A stretch of DNA of 64,000 bases, taken from Brachionus rotundiformis. Lineage: Eukaryota; Rotifera; Eurotatoria; Ploima; Brachionidae. Position 1 is the first letter of the stretch; every line of letters begins with the position of its first letter. This document shows positions 11,291 to 23,085 of this stretch, piece by piece. The DNA lies in assembly GCA_016802295.1 (NCBI GenBank), contig JAESIW010000020.1, positions 1,318,245 to 1,382,244 of the forward strand, given 5' to 3'. Under the pieces are notes generated by a model that was not told where the DNA came from, made no database searches, and saw only the letters and a program-made list of their open reading frames with translations. The translations under genes were made by a program, and so were the position numbers.

Positions 11291-11844
11291 ATCTGAGATA
11301 AAAATTACAGGTTATTTTACTTTTTTTAAAACAATTTTTTTAAAGTTTATTTTTAATTAACTCAATAAATTTTTAATAAAAAAGTTTTAGATGTTGATTT
11401 AAATACTTTTATTTAAAAAAAAATCATTCTATAATATTACTATAAAAAAATACTAATAAGAAGTATGATATTTGTTTAAAGTAAAAAAGAAATTAAAAAA
11501 ATTATCAATACAAACTATTAAAATAATAATCTGAAATAAAATCAAAATAATTCATATATATATTTTCAATTATACAACTTTTTGGATTTTTAAATCTGAT
11601 TCAAATTTTAACTAATTTATACTGCACAATTAATATATAACATATTAATAACTAAAAATTTACTATATTAATGCTTTTAAAATTTTGCATGAAATGTTCA
11701 CAGATCTTAAAAATATTCAAAAAAGCATGAGTGTATAATTCTTATAATTTTTCAAATTTGAAATCGTCATTTTTTAATAGGCATTCATTTTAGAGAACTT
11801 TATTTATCAATAATTATAAACCATACTATTAATAGTGATTCAAA
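11291..11844. other. AT-rich spacer upstream of PSMA1
   Basis: Very AT-rich with no coding signal. It should contain the PSMA1 promoter and 5' UTR; no specific element could be named. Confidence 0.5.
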
Positions 11845-12773
11845 ATGGTAATATAAATTAAATTAGAATTTAAAATAGTTATTAAGTGAATATTAAGTTT
11901 CGAAATCAATATGATAGTGATGTAAGTGTGTGGAGTCCACAAGGAAGAATTTACCAAATTGAATATGCCATGGAAGCTGTTAAGCAAGGATCAGCCACTG
12001 TTGGCATTAAAACAAAGACCCATGTTGTTCTGGTTGCTCTAAAGAGGGCATCTTCTGAATTGAGCGCTCACCAGAAAAAAATAGTTCCCATCGATGATCA
12101 TTTGGGAATCAGCATTGCAGGACTTGCTGCCGATGCTCGAATTTTGAGCAGATATATGCGCAATGAGTGTCTGAACAATAAGTATGCATATGATGCGCCC
12201 ATGCCAGTCTCTAGACTGGTCGCTCAGCTTGGAAGCAGTAATTTTTAATAATAAAATAGTTAGTTATTTTTAATCAAAGATTTTTCCTAAGAATCTCAAA
12301 TTCCAACCCAAAGATATGGCCGACGTCCGTTTGGCGTGGGACTTTTGGTGGCTGGCTATGATGATTTAGGTCCACATTTGTTTCAAACATGTCCATCTGC
12401 CAATTATTATGAGTGCAAAGCAATGGCCATTGGAGCTCGTTCTCAATCAGCTAGGACTTATTTGGAAAAGCATTTGAACGAATTTTCGACCAATTCATTA
12501 GATGATGCTATCAAGCATGCCCTCAGAGCTTTACGTGATACATTACCGAGCGAAATCGAATTGACAACCAAAAATTGTTCTCTAGGCATAGTTGGTCAAA
12601 ATATGCCATTCACCATTTTCGATGATGAAAGAGTTAAGCCCTATTTGGATGCGATAGAGGGTGACGCGCGAGGAAACTCAGGCCCAGACGATCGCCCAGG
12701 TCCAGGTGATGACGATGACAATCGTCGACCAACCTCAGAAGCAAGAGTTAATGTCGAGAGCATGGAACATTAA
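11845..12773 (+). CDS. PSMA1: 20S proteasome subunit alpha type 1 (alpha 6)
   Basis: Exons 11845..11847, 11898..12237 and 12292..12773 encode 274 residues. Exon 1 is just the start ATG: a GTAATA donor follows at once, and a 50-nt intron ends in TATTAAG, so the protein begins [20 protein letters not shown] exactly like human PSMA1. The open frame reaches back to a GTG at 11886, but that extension would be intron. The proteasome alpha signature ([20 protein letters not shown]) and the conserved [20 protein letters not shown] are present. Exon 2 joins exon 3 at [20 protein letters not shown]. The alpha ring gates entry to the catalytic chamber; alpha subunits have no active site. The C-terminal tail is acidic and ends VESMEH, as in vertebrate PSMA1 (PMEH). 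Confidence 0.96.
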
Positions 12774-13091
12774 AATTTTTATAATTACCAGATCCATAAA
12801 GATTCCAGTGTAACAAATAAATAGTTATCTTTAATTTATACAAACTTCGATTCAATCAATATATTTTTTTAATATTTTTCGATTTGGACATATATTTCTG
12901 AAATAAAATTTCAAAAAATAATTTATTTTTAGATTTAATTATTTTATAAGACCCTGTTATTTGGTAACGGGTGTAACTACTCGAATTCTGTTTTAGGTTT
13001 TTTTGTTTAATTACAGGAAATTAAAAATTTATTTAATCTATTTTTAAGTTATAAATGAATAATCAAAATCTTAAGATAATTATATAAAAAA
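12774..13091. other. PSMA1-SREK1 spacer
   Basis: 318 bp between two genes on the same strand. An AATAAA at about 12817 can serve as the PSMA1 polyadenylation signal. The rest must hold SREK1 control sequences, or a trans-splice acceptor if the two are co-transcribed. Confidence 0.4.
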
Positions 13092-14372
13092 ATGTCGACC
13101 CGTATAATTCAAGTGACCAATGTTCCTACTAGTGTAACAAGAGAACAATTCCGAGCCCTATTTTCCAATCTAGGTCGAATAGATGACCTTGTGATCTATC
13201 CAGAATCAGAATCCAGGGCTTCAAATGTAGCGGCTAAGGTCGGGTATGTAAAATTCACCAGTAGCGAGACAGCCCAGGCTGCTCTTAATCTGACCAGCAC
13301 AGTTTATATAGATCGACCACTTTTAATTAGTTTGGTAAGGCCAAGTAGCTCATCGTCTAGTGCTCGGATACCTGAGGAATCAAGTGCATTAAAATATTGC
13401 CCACCTCCGAATACCAATATTGTTCTGCTGCCAAATGGGCCAACTTGGTCGCATAAAACCATTAACCGCAAGGTAACTGTTCCAGCTAAAGATGACAAAC
13501 CAGCAAAGACTCATATTGAAACAAAAGATAACAATTTGACAGATAGATCATTGCCAGAGTATCCTAATTTGCCAGGTAGCACAGAACAGGCAAAAGTCGA
13601 GGAAATACGACGCACCGTATTTGTATCAAATTTAGATCCTAGAGTTTCTCTAGAAAATTTATACGACTTTTTATCTCAAATAGGAGAAATAAAATATATC
13701 CGAATGACCAAAAGTGTAAAAAATGTGGAATATGAGAATATTGGATTGATGAATGAAATAACAGTACCAAAAGGAGTTGATTTGGAAAGTGATTCAGTTG
13801 GAGCCTACATTGAATTCAGTGAGCAACCGTCTGTGGTCAAGGCTTTGTGCCTAAATGGCTTTCCATTTGCAGAGAGAGAAATAAAAGTTAATCACAGTAC
13901 TCAAACAGTTCACATCCCGGAAAACAAAAAAGAACAAGTTAATATAGATGATATCAAAAAAGATAAAAAGCCGACGAAGAATGAAAGGAAGAAAACCAAA
14001 CATGGAAAACGAGAAAAACACGGTGGCTCAGCGTCTGATAGTTCCTTAAAATCTTCGGATGAAGCCGATTCGGCAGTAGAGCCATCGCCACCCAGAAAGC
14101 AGAGAAGATCAAGATCAAAATCAAATTCCAAATCAAAGTCGAAATCGTCAAGGCGATCGCGTTCAAAGGAAAAAGAGCGCAAAGAACGCGATCGAGACAA
14201 AAAACGAGATAGAGAAAGGGAGAAAAGTAGGAGATCTCGTTCTGGTTCAAGATCAACTAATAAAAAAAGAAAAGATGACAAAGACCGAGATAGAGAACGG
14301 GAAAAAGAACGCTCATCAAGTCATAAAAAAGATAAAAAAGAAAAGAAACGATCTAAAGATAGATCACCATAG
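13092..14372 (+). CDS. SREK1: SREK1-like splicing regulator with two RRMs and an RS/KE tail
   Basis: Intronless ORF of 426 residues. RRM1 is at about residues 3-85 (IIQVTNVPTSVTREQFRALF; VGYVKFTS). RRM2 is at about 170-275 and begins with the diagnostic SREK1/SRSF11 stretch VEEIRRTVFVSNLDPRVS; its loop is lengthened by about 20 residues before GAYIEFSE, and it ends REIKVNHSTQTV (SREK1: LKINHSNNAIV). From about residue 290 the chain is Lys/Glu-rich, then RS-rich (RRSRSKSNSKSKSK), then a repeated RDRERE/KKDKK section. SREK1 is a nuclear SR-related factor that modulates splice-site choice by binding other SR proteins. A decayed copy of its central part lies 2.2 kb downstream. AATAAA at about 14383 is a likely poly(A) signal. 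Confidence 0.92.
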   Translation: MSTRIIQVTNVPTSVTREQFRALFSNLGRIDDLVIYPESESRASNVAAKVGYVKFTSSETAQAALNLTSTVYIDRPLLISLVRPSSSSSSARIPEESSALKYCPPPNTNIVLLPNGPTWSHKTINRKVTVPAKDDKPAKTHIETKDNNLTDRSLPEYPNLPGSTEQAKVEEIRRTVFVSNLDPRVSLENLYDFLSQIGEIKYIRMTKSVKNVEYENIGLMNEITVPKGVDLESDSVGAYIEFSEQPSVVKALCLNGFPFAEREIKVNHSTQTVHIPENKKEQVNIDDIKKDKKPTKNERKKTKHGKREKHGGSASDSSLKSSDEADSAVEPSPPRKQRRSRSKSNSKSKSKSSRRSRSKEKERKERDRDKKRDREREKSRRSRSGSRSTNKKRKDDKDRDREREKERSSSHKKDKKEKKRSKDRSP

Positions 14373-14599
14373 ATTTTTCTAAAATAAAACTTTGTAAATA
14401 AGTACATTTTTTTTCGAAATTTTTATTGAAGTTTAATAAATAAAATTAATTATATCAAAATTGTAAAATATTTTTATTGAAAATATTATAAGACAAAAGA
14501 GGCTTAATACTTTAGGATTTTAATTTAAAATAATAACAATTATCTTTTTATTTTATTATTTCGAATAAGCCATTTATCCATTACCCATGTTGAAAAAAA

Positions 14600-15060
14600 T
14601 CAGTGTAGTAGTAACAGTTAGGACCGGAGGACGAGATGACTCGCAGATGTGCCAATCAAAGCGGTCGTCTCATTTGATATTGATCGTATTTGATTTTAAA
14701 TGAGTCCACTATCTCAGAACCTACTTTGTGGCCTGTTAGGCCGTTCCATAATTTAGCTGTCAGATTAATGAAGAAGTTGTGTCTTTGCTGGAAAGAAGCC
14801 ACGATCTCACGCCGTAGTTGACTTCTCTTCCTGTTTCTCGGAGCTGACCAAGTTGGCTCATTGCACCACGTTATGTCATCTTTGCTCTTGATGATTTTGA
14901 ATAGTTGAATTAAGTCACCACGTTACCGTCTTGCTTACAGAGATGTAAGACCCATCCGCTCAAGTATGCTCTCACATTCCATGCCTTTTAAAGCAGTGGG
15001 GACTCTCGTTACTCTTCTCTGAAATTTTTCAAGCGTGTTTATATCCTTGCAAGTTTTTAC
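14600..15060 (-). mobile_element. LINE reverse-transcriptase tail, Jockey/CR1 type, degraded
   Basis: Read on the minus strand the segment gives LEKFQRRVTRVPTALKGMEC, ESILERMGLTSL, a stop, RGDLIQLFKIIKSKDD, RHNFFINLTAKLWNGL and IVDSFKIKYDQYQ. This order (RR..L..M..ILE..GL..L..RR.RGDLIQ.FKI ... LWNGL) is the thumb and C-terminal part of non-LTR reverse transcriptases. It is interrupted by stops and lacks the catalytic palm, so it is dead and 5'-truncated. The 3' end, near 14640, contains CATCTGCGAGTC, resembling the CACCTCCGAGTC of the relic at 51.26 kb. Confidence 0.8.
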
Positions 15061-15675
15061 TGTCTGATTTTTAGATTTACATACTGTCTATAGGATAATT
15101 ATACAAGAATTAAAATGATATAAATCATTTAATTTTGACTGTTAGTTCAATAATTATTGCAAAAAAATTTAGATTTTTAATCAAATTTTAAAAAAGAAAC
15201 TCAAAGTCATAAAATGACCTTTATTGGGTTTTCTTCAGATAATTTTTAAAGGTATCTAAACTAAATTTTGTGGATCAAGAGAATATTCTCTGTTGAACAT
15301 AAAAATGTTTGTATCATAATGCTAATTAAAGAACAATATAGTGTTGAACAAGTAATTCTGTAGACTAAACCTATATTCTTGTCATTCTTTGATCTGTTAT
15401 CTGAATCCTAAAGTCCCGGTCCTATTAAACTTTTCACATGTCAGTCCTTTAGTTTTCTATAAATATTGTTTGGAAGTGAAATAACCTTAAAGATGTTGCT
15501 TTCAAATCTTCTAACAACACCTGATGTTTGGCTAAATAATTAAAATCGTAGCGTAACTATATGCTACTTGTTGATTTATTTCTGTCTGTTGAAAACCTGC
15601 TTCCGGTAGCAGTAGAATATTTATTAGCCGCTACTATATTGTCTCTATGTGCTTTATACTTAGCCTCAGCTACCA
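15061..15675. other. spacer between LINE relic and SREK1 fragment
   Basis: No intact gene. Parts such as 15370-15560 are less AT-rich and could be further decayed SREK1 copy sequence, but similarity there is too weak for me to claim. Confidence 0.35.
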
Positions 15676-15800
15676 GTTTAGTTCATAAATATTTTTCTTT
15701 TGCCAAGACATTAGGTAAGGTAGCTGTTCCAGTTAAAGACTCATTTTGAAACACAAGATTACAATTTGACATACAGATTATTAGCTGAGTATCTTAATTG
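15676..15800 (+). pseudogene. decayed fragment of an SREK1 copy
   Basis: This stretch aligns with SREK1 coding sequence at about 13437-13571. Shared blocks include AAGGTA(G/A)CTGTTCCAG followed by TTAAAGA or CTAAAGA, then CTCAT(T/A)TTGAAACA, then ACAATTTGACA, then GAGTATC(T/C)TAATT, in the same order and orientation. A deletion of about 18 nt and scattered substitutions have destroyed the frame. It corresponds to the linker between the two RRMs. It may be a remnant of a tandem duplication or of a retrocopy; SREK1 itself is intronless, so intron loss cannot decide. Confidence 0.75.
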
Positions 15801-16947
15801 ATTACTTTTTACACCAGTTAATGATGGTAGAAATTTTTTTAATTTACTTTTTAAATGAGTATTCGGTGTTTTTGTTTCATTAACTATTATTATAGTTAGA
15901 ACATAATTAATAAGATATTTTACTAATGTTTTATAAGTAAATCTCAAAAAGACTTATTGGATTGAGTTCCCCTATAAATTGCAAAATATCGTTCGATTGA
16001 CACTGCATATTTATGAAATAGGTAAAGAGATAACAGGATGCTTTAAACTAAAGATTTTATTATTACAATATTACAATAAATAAGTTTAAAAAAAACTTTG
16101 ATTATAATTTAATTTTGAAATTTTTAAGAAATACAGTACACACTAATTAGTTTTAAAGAAATTTTTTTTAATATTGTCAATAAAATTTTATTAATTTTTA
16201 TTTATTTTTTCACGATTAAAGTTATTTTTGATAATTTTTTTACAATATATACCATCAAAATAATATAAAATTAAATTAAAAAAGCTTCAGTCAAACATCT
16301 GAAGCGAACATAGCAAATTTAATCTAAATTATTTAATTTTTTAAGAATAAAGCTAAATAAAATTCTTAAGTTAATTCAGTTAATTCGTTTAAAAATCGTA
16401 TAGGAAAATGCATTGTAATACAATTTAGGATATAATCAACTGTTTAGCAAAATAAAAAATGTATATATTGAACACAAAATATATAATATTTGGCCAAAAA
16501 TAGTTTTTTAAAGTTCAAATTGTAGGTTTAATTTATCCTAATATATTACTATAAACCTAAAGAAAGCTTTGAAATAGTTTTAACATTTAAAAATTTTTCT
16601 AAGCTCATAAAATTAATTAGAATTTTTATTTGTTATTTAGATATTCTTAAGAGATTAGAAGAAAAATTAATTTGATTAAATGAAATACTAAACTTGTAGA
16701 AAATTTTGCCCAAGATGATTACATAAGATGAAATTAAAACAATTTAAATAAGGTAATTAAATCGATTCTTGACTAGAAATAGGAATAATTTTTTTAATTA
16801 ATTTTTAATTTTATTGAAAAAATAAAATTTAAATTCTAGAAAATATACTCAATTCGAATACACAATTTATTTTAATTCTAAATGTCTTCAATGATTAATT
16901 TTATTGATTGTTATAAACTAAATGAATTGATTTTGTTCGAAAAATTC
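15801..16947. other. AT-rich intergenic DNA
   Basis: Nothing recognised beyond possible 3' UTR sequence of the LIM gene, whose stop codon is at 16948 on the minus strand. Confidence 0.6.
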
Positions 16948-18111
16948 TTATCCACATTTAATACAAATTGCTGTATCTTCACTGCTACCTTTGTAAAATG
17001 ACTCACTTGACGATATTATTCGTCCGCACTTTTCACATTTAAAACATTCTTTATGAAAATATTTATCTTCGAATATCAAATTTGGTTGATTAGGAGCAAT
17101 TATTTGATGACAATATAAACAAGTTTTTCCCTCCTTTTTGGTGTAACAATCCATACAAAATGGATTGTCCGATTTATCAGTGAAAATGCTTTGACCAGCA
17201 AGTCTACTTGAGCACATATTGCAAACCAAGCAATAATCGTGGTATTCATTTTTCTTAAATGTAACGACTGTATCCAAAATTGGCTGGGCGCATTTGTTGC
17301 ACCTTGAAGCACTTTCGACCAAGTTACGGCTGTGACAAGAGCGACATATTGGTTTTCCATTGCTCTTGAAAAATGACTTTTCCTTAAATTCTTCTTTACA
17401 TTGCGAACATACAAAACATTTGGTGTGGTATTTTTGTTCATTGAAGACAGTGATGGTTCCGCTTAGTTCCTTGTTGCATTTGGCACACTTTTCTGGTTCC
17501 TCTTTGGCTGCTGGTTTGGGTCTCTCTCGTTCAACCGGTGGCAAACTTTCAATGTTGGATTTTGGAGCTTTGTCAGACATATTTACGGTTACATTTGACT
17601 GAAAACGATTTGCCAACTTATCAACATCACTTGCCACAGGGTATTTTTCTTGATAAGCAGGTCTGTCTTCTTTGGGAATCGGCGGTGGGGCTCTATTCAC
17701 CAACGAATCTTGATTGTCCACGAATTTTTCATAATCCATGTCATATTTGTCATAACAGCTTTCACACAAGAATTTACCATTTTCCAAATCATAAAAATCT
17801 GCTCCAATCGGCTGACGACATGGACCAGCGCACACAAAGCATTCATTGTGAAAGAATAAATCGTCAGATATTTTTTTATAAGAAACCCCACTTCCGAATA
17901 TTTTCTTACACTTGCTACATCTCGGAGCCACTTTGGCATTGCATTCTTCACATGTCAAAGAGCCATTTTTTTCTTTAATAAATTGACGACCACTGACCGA
18001 TTGGTTGCACATGCCGCATTTCAAACAATCCGGATGAAAATAGTTGTTTTCGTAGGTGGCTATGGGCGATGGTGGCTCAATTGGTTTAGAACATTTTTTA
18101 CAGTAATGCAT
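16948..18111 (-). CDS. five-LIM-domain protein
   Basis: Intronless ORF of 387 residues. Cys/His zinc ligands define five LIM domains: about 4-57 (YCKKCSKPI ... CEEC), 64-120 (RCSKCKKIF ... CESC), 210-262 (KCAKCNKEL ... CRSC), 270-325 (RCNKCAQPI ... CMDC) and 333-387 (TCLYCHQII ... CIKC). A linker of about 85 residues separates domains 2 and 3 and contains a Pro-rich APPPIPKE motif that could bind an SH3 domain. LIM domains are protein-binding modules found at actin structures, adhesions and in transcription complexes. The count and lack of other domains recall FHL, paxillin or PINCH families, but the domain 2-3 linker fits none of them exactly, so I give no symbol. Confidence 0.88.
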   Translation of the reverse strand: MHYCKKCSKPIEPPSPIATYENNYFHPDCLKCGMCNQSVSGRQFIKEKNGSLTCEECNAKVAPRCSKCKKIFGSGVSYKKISDDLFFHNECFVCAGPCRQPIGADFYDLENGKFLCESCYDKYDMDYEKFVDNQDSLVNRAPPPIPKEDRPAYQEKYPVASDVDKLANRFQSNVTVNMSDKAPKSNIESLPPVERERPKPAAKEEPEKCAKCNKELSGTITVFNEQKYHTKCFVCSQCKEEFKEKSFFKSNGKPICRSCHSRNLVESASRCNKCAQPILDTVVTFKKNEYHDYCLVCNMCSSRLAGQSIFTDKSDNPFCMDCYTKKEGKTCLYCHQIIAPNQPNLIFEDKYFHKECFKCEKCGRIISSSESFYKGSSEDTAICIKCG

Positions 18112-21054
18112 CTTCCAACTCGCTTTGTTTTAAGCTTATAGTTAAAGTATTGTTTATCTTAAATACCAAAATTAAGTGTAGATAAACAGCTAAGCATAAA
18201 TTAGGTGAAGCTTGGTGTTAACCAGATTACTAACATTTCTGGGCTACAAAAACTTTTAAGCTAATTGAGTCGAAAAAATAATTTAAACTATTAAATTTTT
18301 ATAATAATTTATTTTCTTATTCGATTGTTTGGAAAATGGTACTAATCCTTCTAGAAGAGAGATAATTTTCTACGCAAATAAGATGAAAGCTAAACATGAT
18401 CTTGCCTTAATGATCACAAAATCAAGCAGATAAACTTACATAATAGAGCAATAGTGCCGATTAATCCAACATTATTATTGGCATTGTTGAATTATTTGAA
18501 TAGATACTAGACAATTCTTTCCTCCTGTTGCTAAACTTCTGCTCTAACTTAAGAATAAAAACTCTTATCTATTTCAAGTAATAAATCATTACTTCTTTAA
18601 TATCACTAAAGCACCAATTACACCAAGGATATGAATCTAATTATAGCGCGAAAAAAATAATAATCAAATGGCTTATGCCAAAGATTTTTCTGCCATTTGC
18701 TCTTTAATTTACCCATAAAATAAGTTTTAGACAAAAATTATCATTTATTTCCTTGTTTAAATAAATCTGATTTGTTCCATTTACTTTTGCTCTGATTGTT
18801 TCTGTGCCAAAAATTATGCTCATTTACCTAATCTAATTATAAATATTTTTTGTATCTATCAAATCTAATTGTGTATTAGATTTATTCATAAAACTTTAAA
18901 AATAATTTAGTTGATTTTACATATTGCCTGAATCGAACATCTAAACCTTATCTAAATTTTATTCATTTTGAAAAATTATTTTGAAAACTTATCATTAGTA
19001 TTTCAAAAAAAAAGGATTACGTAATTTTTTTTACAAAAACCTTAAGTAAGTTAACAATACAAAAAGATATATTGAATAAAAATTTTAAATCTTCAAAATT
19101 GATGAAAAAATGTGTAAAAGTATGACACTTTTATAAATGAATTCAATTTTATCTTATCAAATATTGAACAATCAATTTTTTAAAAGGATAAAATATGATT
19201 AATTTTTTGAATAGTTTATCAGAGAGCCTACCTAACGATTATTATTGTTATTATATCTATATTTTAGTCTTGTTAAATGATAATTTTTACGACATTATTC
19301 ATTGAATTTAATACCTGAATACAGGTTTTTTTTATCTGGTTTATTCAAATTTTGATATTTCGAACAGCACTTTTATTTTTCTAAATATTTTTCGAAAATT
19401 TAAATTTACTCCCAAATTCAATAAAAATGTAAAAAAATATATTTTGTTTCATTCTTTTTGTATATTAACATATTAACATTTTGCGTTTAATTAAATCTTC
19501 ATGGAAAATACATATATTCACTTTAAAGATTAAGACAATTAAAAATGTAAATATCTCTTATTAGATATAAAAAAAATTAAATTTTAAGTTTATTAGTATT
19601 TCATACAAATATGTATTTTATTTGGTTTTAGTTTATTAATTTGCATTTTTCCCAAAATTAATCTCTTAATGCAATAAATGTCATAGACAAAAAGATTGGG
19701 ATTTAGTACTACTTTTTCTCTAAATCTAATAAATCGCGGATAATTTATAATCCATTTAACCTTGAATAAATATTCTTAAATTAAGGTGAACACTTGAACT
19801 GTTCAATTCTTAACCAAGTGGCTCGAAGTTATTAAATAATAAGATAACGACGAACTTTAAATTTTTCAATTTAATTAAATACTCATTTTAAATGTAGAAA
19901 AAATTAAATAAAATTTTATTAAGTATATTGATAAAATTTTCTATAAAGTAAAAATTATATCTCTTTTCTTAGCTTAATTATTCAAATCACAACTAATATT
20001 AAAATAAAAAATGTTAAATGTTCTTATAATTTAAGTTAAAATTTTGATCAAAAATTATAATCTACTTTTGCTTTACAACAATAAATTGAAAATTTAATTT
20101 ATAAAATTCGTGATATAATTCATAAAAAATTTTACTAAGAATTTTTTTGTTCATAAGACTAAATTAAGTTTATGACGTTTCCAAAAAACTATTTTTATCA
20201 TTTTTTCAACCAACAGATTAAGCTATAAAAATTTAAGATATGATTAAAAAATCCATATAATTGAAAGATTTTAAATTAATTTTAAATAAATTGGAAAGCA
20301 TTATCATTTCTTTCTTATCATTTAAAAATTTTATTTTTTTTGACCAAATTTGTTAAATATTTAATTATCTTCATAGTTTTTTAAAAGTAATTTTATTATT
20401 CAATTTGTTAATCGAGCTTATAATACATATATTAATAAAAACAAATTGCTTAATCAATCCTTAGGCTTCATCAACTGTTTAATACTCTTCATTTGAATAA
20501 AGCTGGCAAAAAGATGCATACATCGAGTTTAAATTCTCTAAAATCAAGCAATCTAAAGCAATAAAGGTTTATTTTAAACACCCAGCGCTTAAACAACAAA
20601 ATACATCTTTTAATATAATGTTTGAACACTTCAATCAGTTAGAATATGTTTATTTTCTGCAAAATAAAGTTTTTAGATCTTGAAAATAAAAAAGTTAAAT
20701 CATTTTTTTGTTTGATTTTACCACATTTTTAAGCTGAATTTAACTAAATCTTGTACTAAGCACACGCTATCTATTATTTGTTATTAAGATAATTGAATTT
20801 TAGCTAAACAAGATAGAGCATTTATGATCAAAATTTTGTTTTTATTTTTAAAAATAAGCCTTATTAATTTTAAGTTACAGCATGCATAATAATTAAAAAA
20901 ATATCTTTTATATTTGTTCCAAAAAACTTTATTTAAATATTTATAAATTATTTTTTTATTAATAGAAAAAGCTACCAAGCTCTTTTAAAAAAATCTAACC
21001 AAAAAAGATTCAGAAAACAAAGCTAAGTCCCTATTTTCAAAAAGTCAAAAATAT
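18112..21054. other. large AT-rich intergenic region
   Basis: Nearly 3 kb with no ORF of coding character on either strand, no recognised RNA gene and no repeat. The first few hundred bases lie upstream of the LIM gene and should contain its promoter. This is the longest gene-free stretch in the window. Confidence 0.6.
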
Positions 21055-22264
21055 TTATCCAAGCTTTCCCATCTGATGCTTTTTGAATACTTCCGAAGCA
21101 GTGAATATCATCGAATCAATTATACCAGAAACTGTAAATGCTCCACCAACAATAGCGCATATTGTGGTTAAAAATGTGTAGAATGGTTTCCTTTTTTCGG
21201 TATATTTAACTGTAATCGGATTTAAGTCATATCTGAACCAAATTGTTGGCGGCACACGATAACCTCCATGCGCATATGGAACATATTCCTAGAAAAAAAT
21301 TTAGATATAATTTAAAAGCTCTTCTTATTATCAAAAATAGCTCACCCTGTGTGCATAAGTAAACTGATATGGGTAAAGCTTTTTTTCCTGTAAATTTTCA
21401 TAAATTGTTGGAACAATTTTCATTATATAATCATGAGATGCAATTGCTGGAAAATAATGCTAGTTTTTATTTCTACATTTCTACAATTAACTAAAAAAAA
21501 TACAAACCTTCAATTGATTGCTGTTCATTGCCATTTAAGGACGTAAATGACGAGTCTGGAATGGAATTTAGATGAGCTACATGCTCGCCAAAAGTCAGAT
21601 CATTTATTTTATGGCTCATATTTGGATCCTCGGGCTGTTCCGCAGACCCATGGGTAGATATATGAAAATTTCCAGGCACTTTGTTGACTTTAAAAGAGAC
21701 CCTCATGCGGCAACCTTTACAAAATAAATTAGAAATAACAAATTATTTAATGTGTTTTTGATATTCATACCTTCATTATTGTTAATGTCAGTTTTAACAG
21801 TGTTTTCAATGAAACCAACTTCATGTCTTCCCAAATCGTCTTGTATGTCAAGTCCCAAATCTGACAACAAAAATAAGTTTAAAAATATTTTTTGAAAATT
21901 AGTTTATTACATTTGCACTTTATTTTAAATACAGAAATATCCAATGTTACTGGTATTCTGGCTTCTTCTGGACCTTTTTTTTCTGAATTGTGAACAAATA
22001 GTTGACTTTGACTGAATAAAAATGAATTTAGAAATTTTAAAAATAAATTAAATTACACTTCGGGTAAAATGAATCCAACAAATTCAGAAAACATTAAAAA
22101 TAAGATGAACAGAATGCATATTATGGAAATAGTTGCCCCCGCTTTGGTCGGTTGAGTGAGATCTTTTGGTACTTTTCGATAAATGTCAAATCTTAATGTA
22201 TTCAAAAAATCAAATTTCATTTAATTAATATAAGTTTAATCAACCTTCTGATATCAAATTGCAT
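21055..22264 (-). CDS. ERGIC1: ER-Golgi intermediate compartment protein 1
   Basis: Seven exons (22264..22245, 22191..22057, 22011..21911, 21860..21771, 21714..21508, 21446..21346, 21288..21055) give 295 residues against 290 in human. The N-terminus reads MQFDIRRFDIYRKVPKDLTQ (human MPFDFRRFDIYRKVPKDLTQ). A first membrane helix follows at about 30-50. The lumenal domain contains GLDIQDDLGRHEVG and FKVNKVPGNFHISTHG. The C-terminal helix follows IWFRYDLNPITVKYTEKRKP and reads FLTTICAIVGGAFTVSGIID. ERGIC1 (ERGIC-32) cycles between ER and Golgi with ERGIC2 and ERGIC3 as a cargo receptor complex. The first coding exon is only 20 nt. Divergent with SLC37A3, 821 bp apart. Confidence 0.96.
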
Positions 22265-23085
22265 TTTTTATAAAATTGGTTTCTTTGGCCTCAAATTAAT
22301 TCTTATAGATATTAATGACGTCAAAAAATATTTTGATCGACAATTACTATTCAACTTCTATAAGTATTGATATTGTTAATAAAAAAATAATTGGATGAAT
22401 CAAAACTATATACATTAGCTAGTGGTTTCTTTATAGGAAAAATATTTATTAAATTTCATGGTTTTATACGTGGCTTATTCATAAATAATTAATTCTAAAT
22501 GATAATGGTAAAATAATTGTTAAATAATGCTACATTTGACTCAAGTTAAAATTTAAAAAAAAAATTACAATTAAGGTGCCAGATTAAATTTAAAATATCT
22601 TAAAAATTGATTATGAAAATTGAAAAAGAGAAAGACTACGACAATATAAAATTTAACTTTAAAAATTAATTAACATAAAATTTTATTTTTAAGAAGAGAA
22701 TGTTTTATTGTAAAAAAAATTTAATATTGATGTTTTTTATAAAAGATAATTTACTTTTGAATTAATAAAATTTTTGAAATAATCATTAATTAATAAGTTT
22801 TTTAAAAATTAAAATTTGATTTTAGATCATAGCTTTAATTAAACTGTTTGATTTTCTTTAGATTAATCTTATCTGAATTTGTGCGAACTTAAATGTTAAA
22901 TAATTTTTGTTATAAAAATTAGATGAAGAAAAATAAAAATCATATGATTCAAATATGTAAGAAATAAAAATTGAGAATTTCTTATATCACTGCCAAAAGG
23001 AGTTTCGATAAACATATGCTTATTTTTTTTTAAATTTGGGTTGAAAAATATATTTTTTTTATTTTAAAATAAATATTTTCATAAA
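22265..23085. promoter_or_regulatory. divergent ERGIC1/SLC37A3 promoter region
   Basis: 821 bp lie between the two start codons, with transcription leaving in both directions. Promoters of both genes must be here, but the sequence is uniformly AT-rich and no individual element can be assigned. Confidence 0.4.

Noticed and set aside
11886..12248. PSMA1 reading frame beginning at a GTG codon (11886)
   Set aside because: Animals start at ATG. The segment before 11898 fits an intron, and the ATG-only exon at 11845 restores the conserved N-terminus.
13904..14281. Long minus-strand ORFs under SREK1
   Set aside because: They are shadows of the repetitive RS/KE coding on the other strand; their Leu/Phe/Ser composition is the complement of Arg/Lys/Glu codons.
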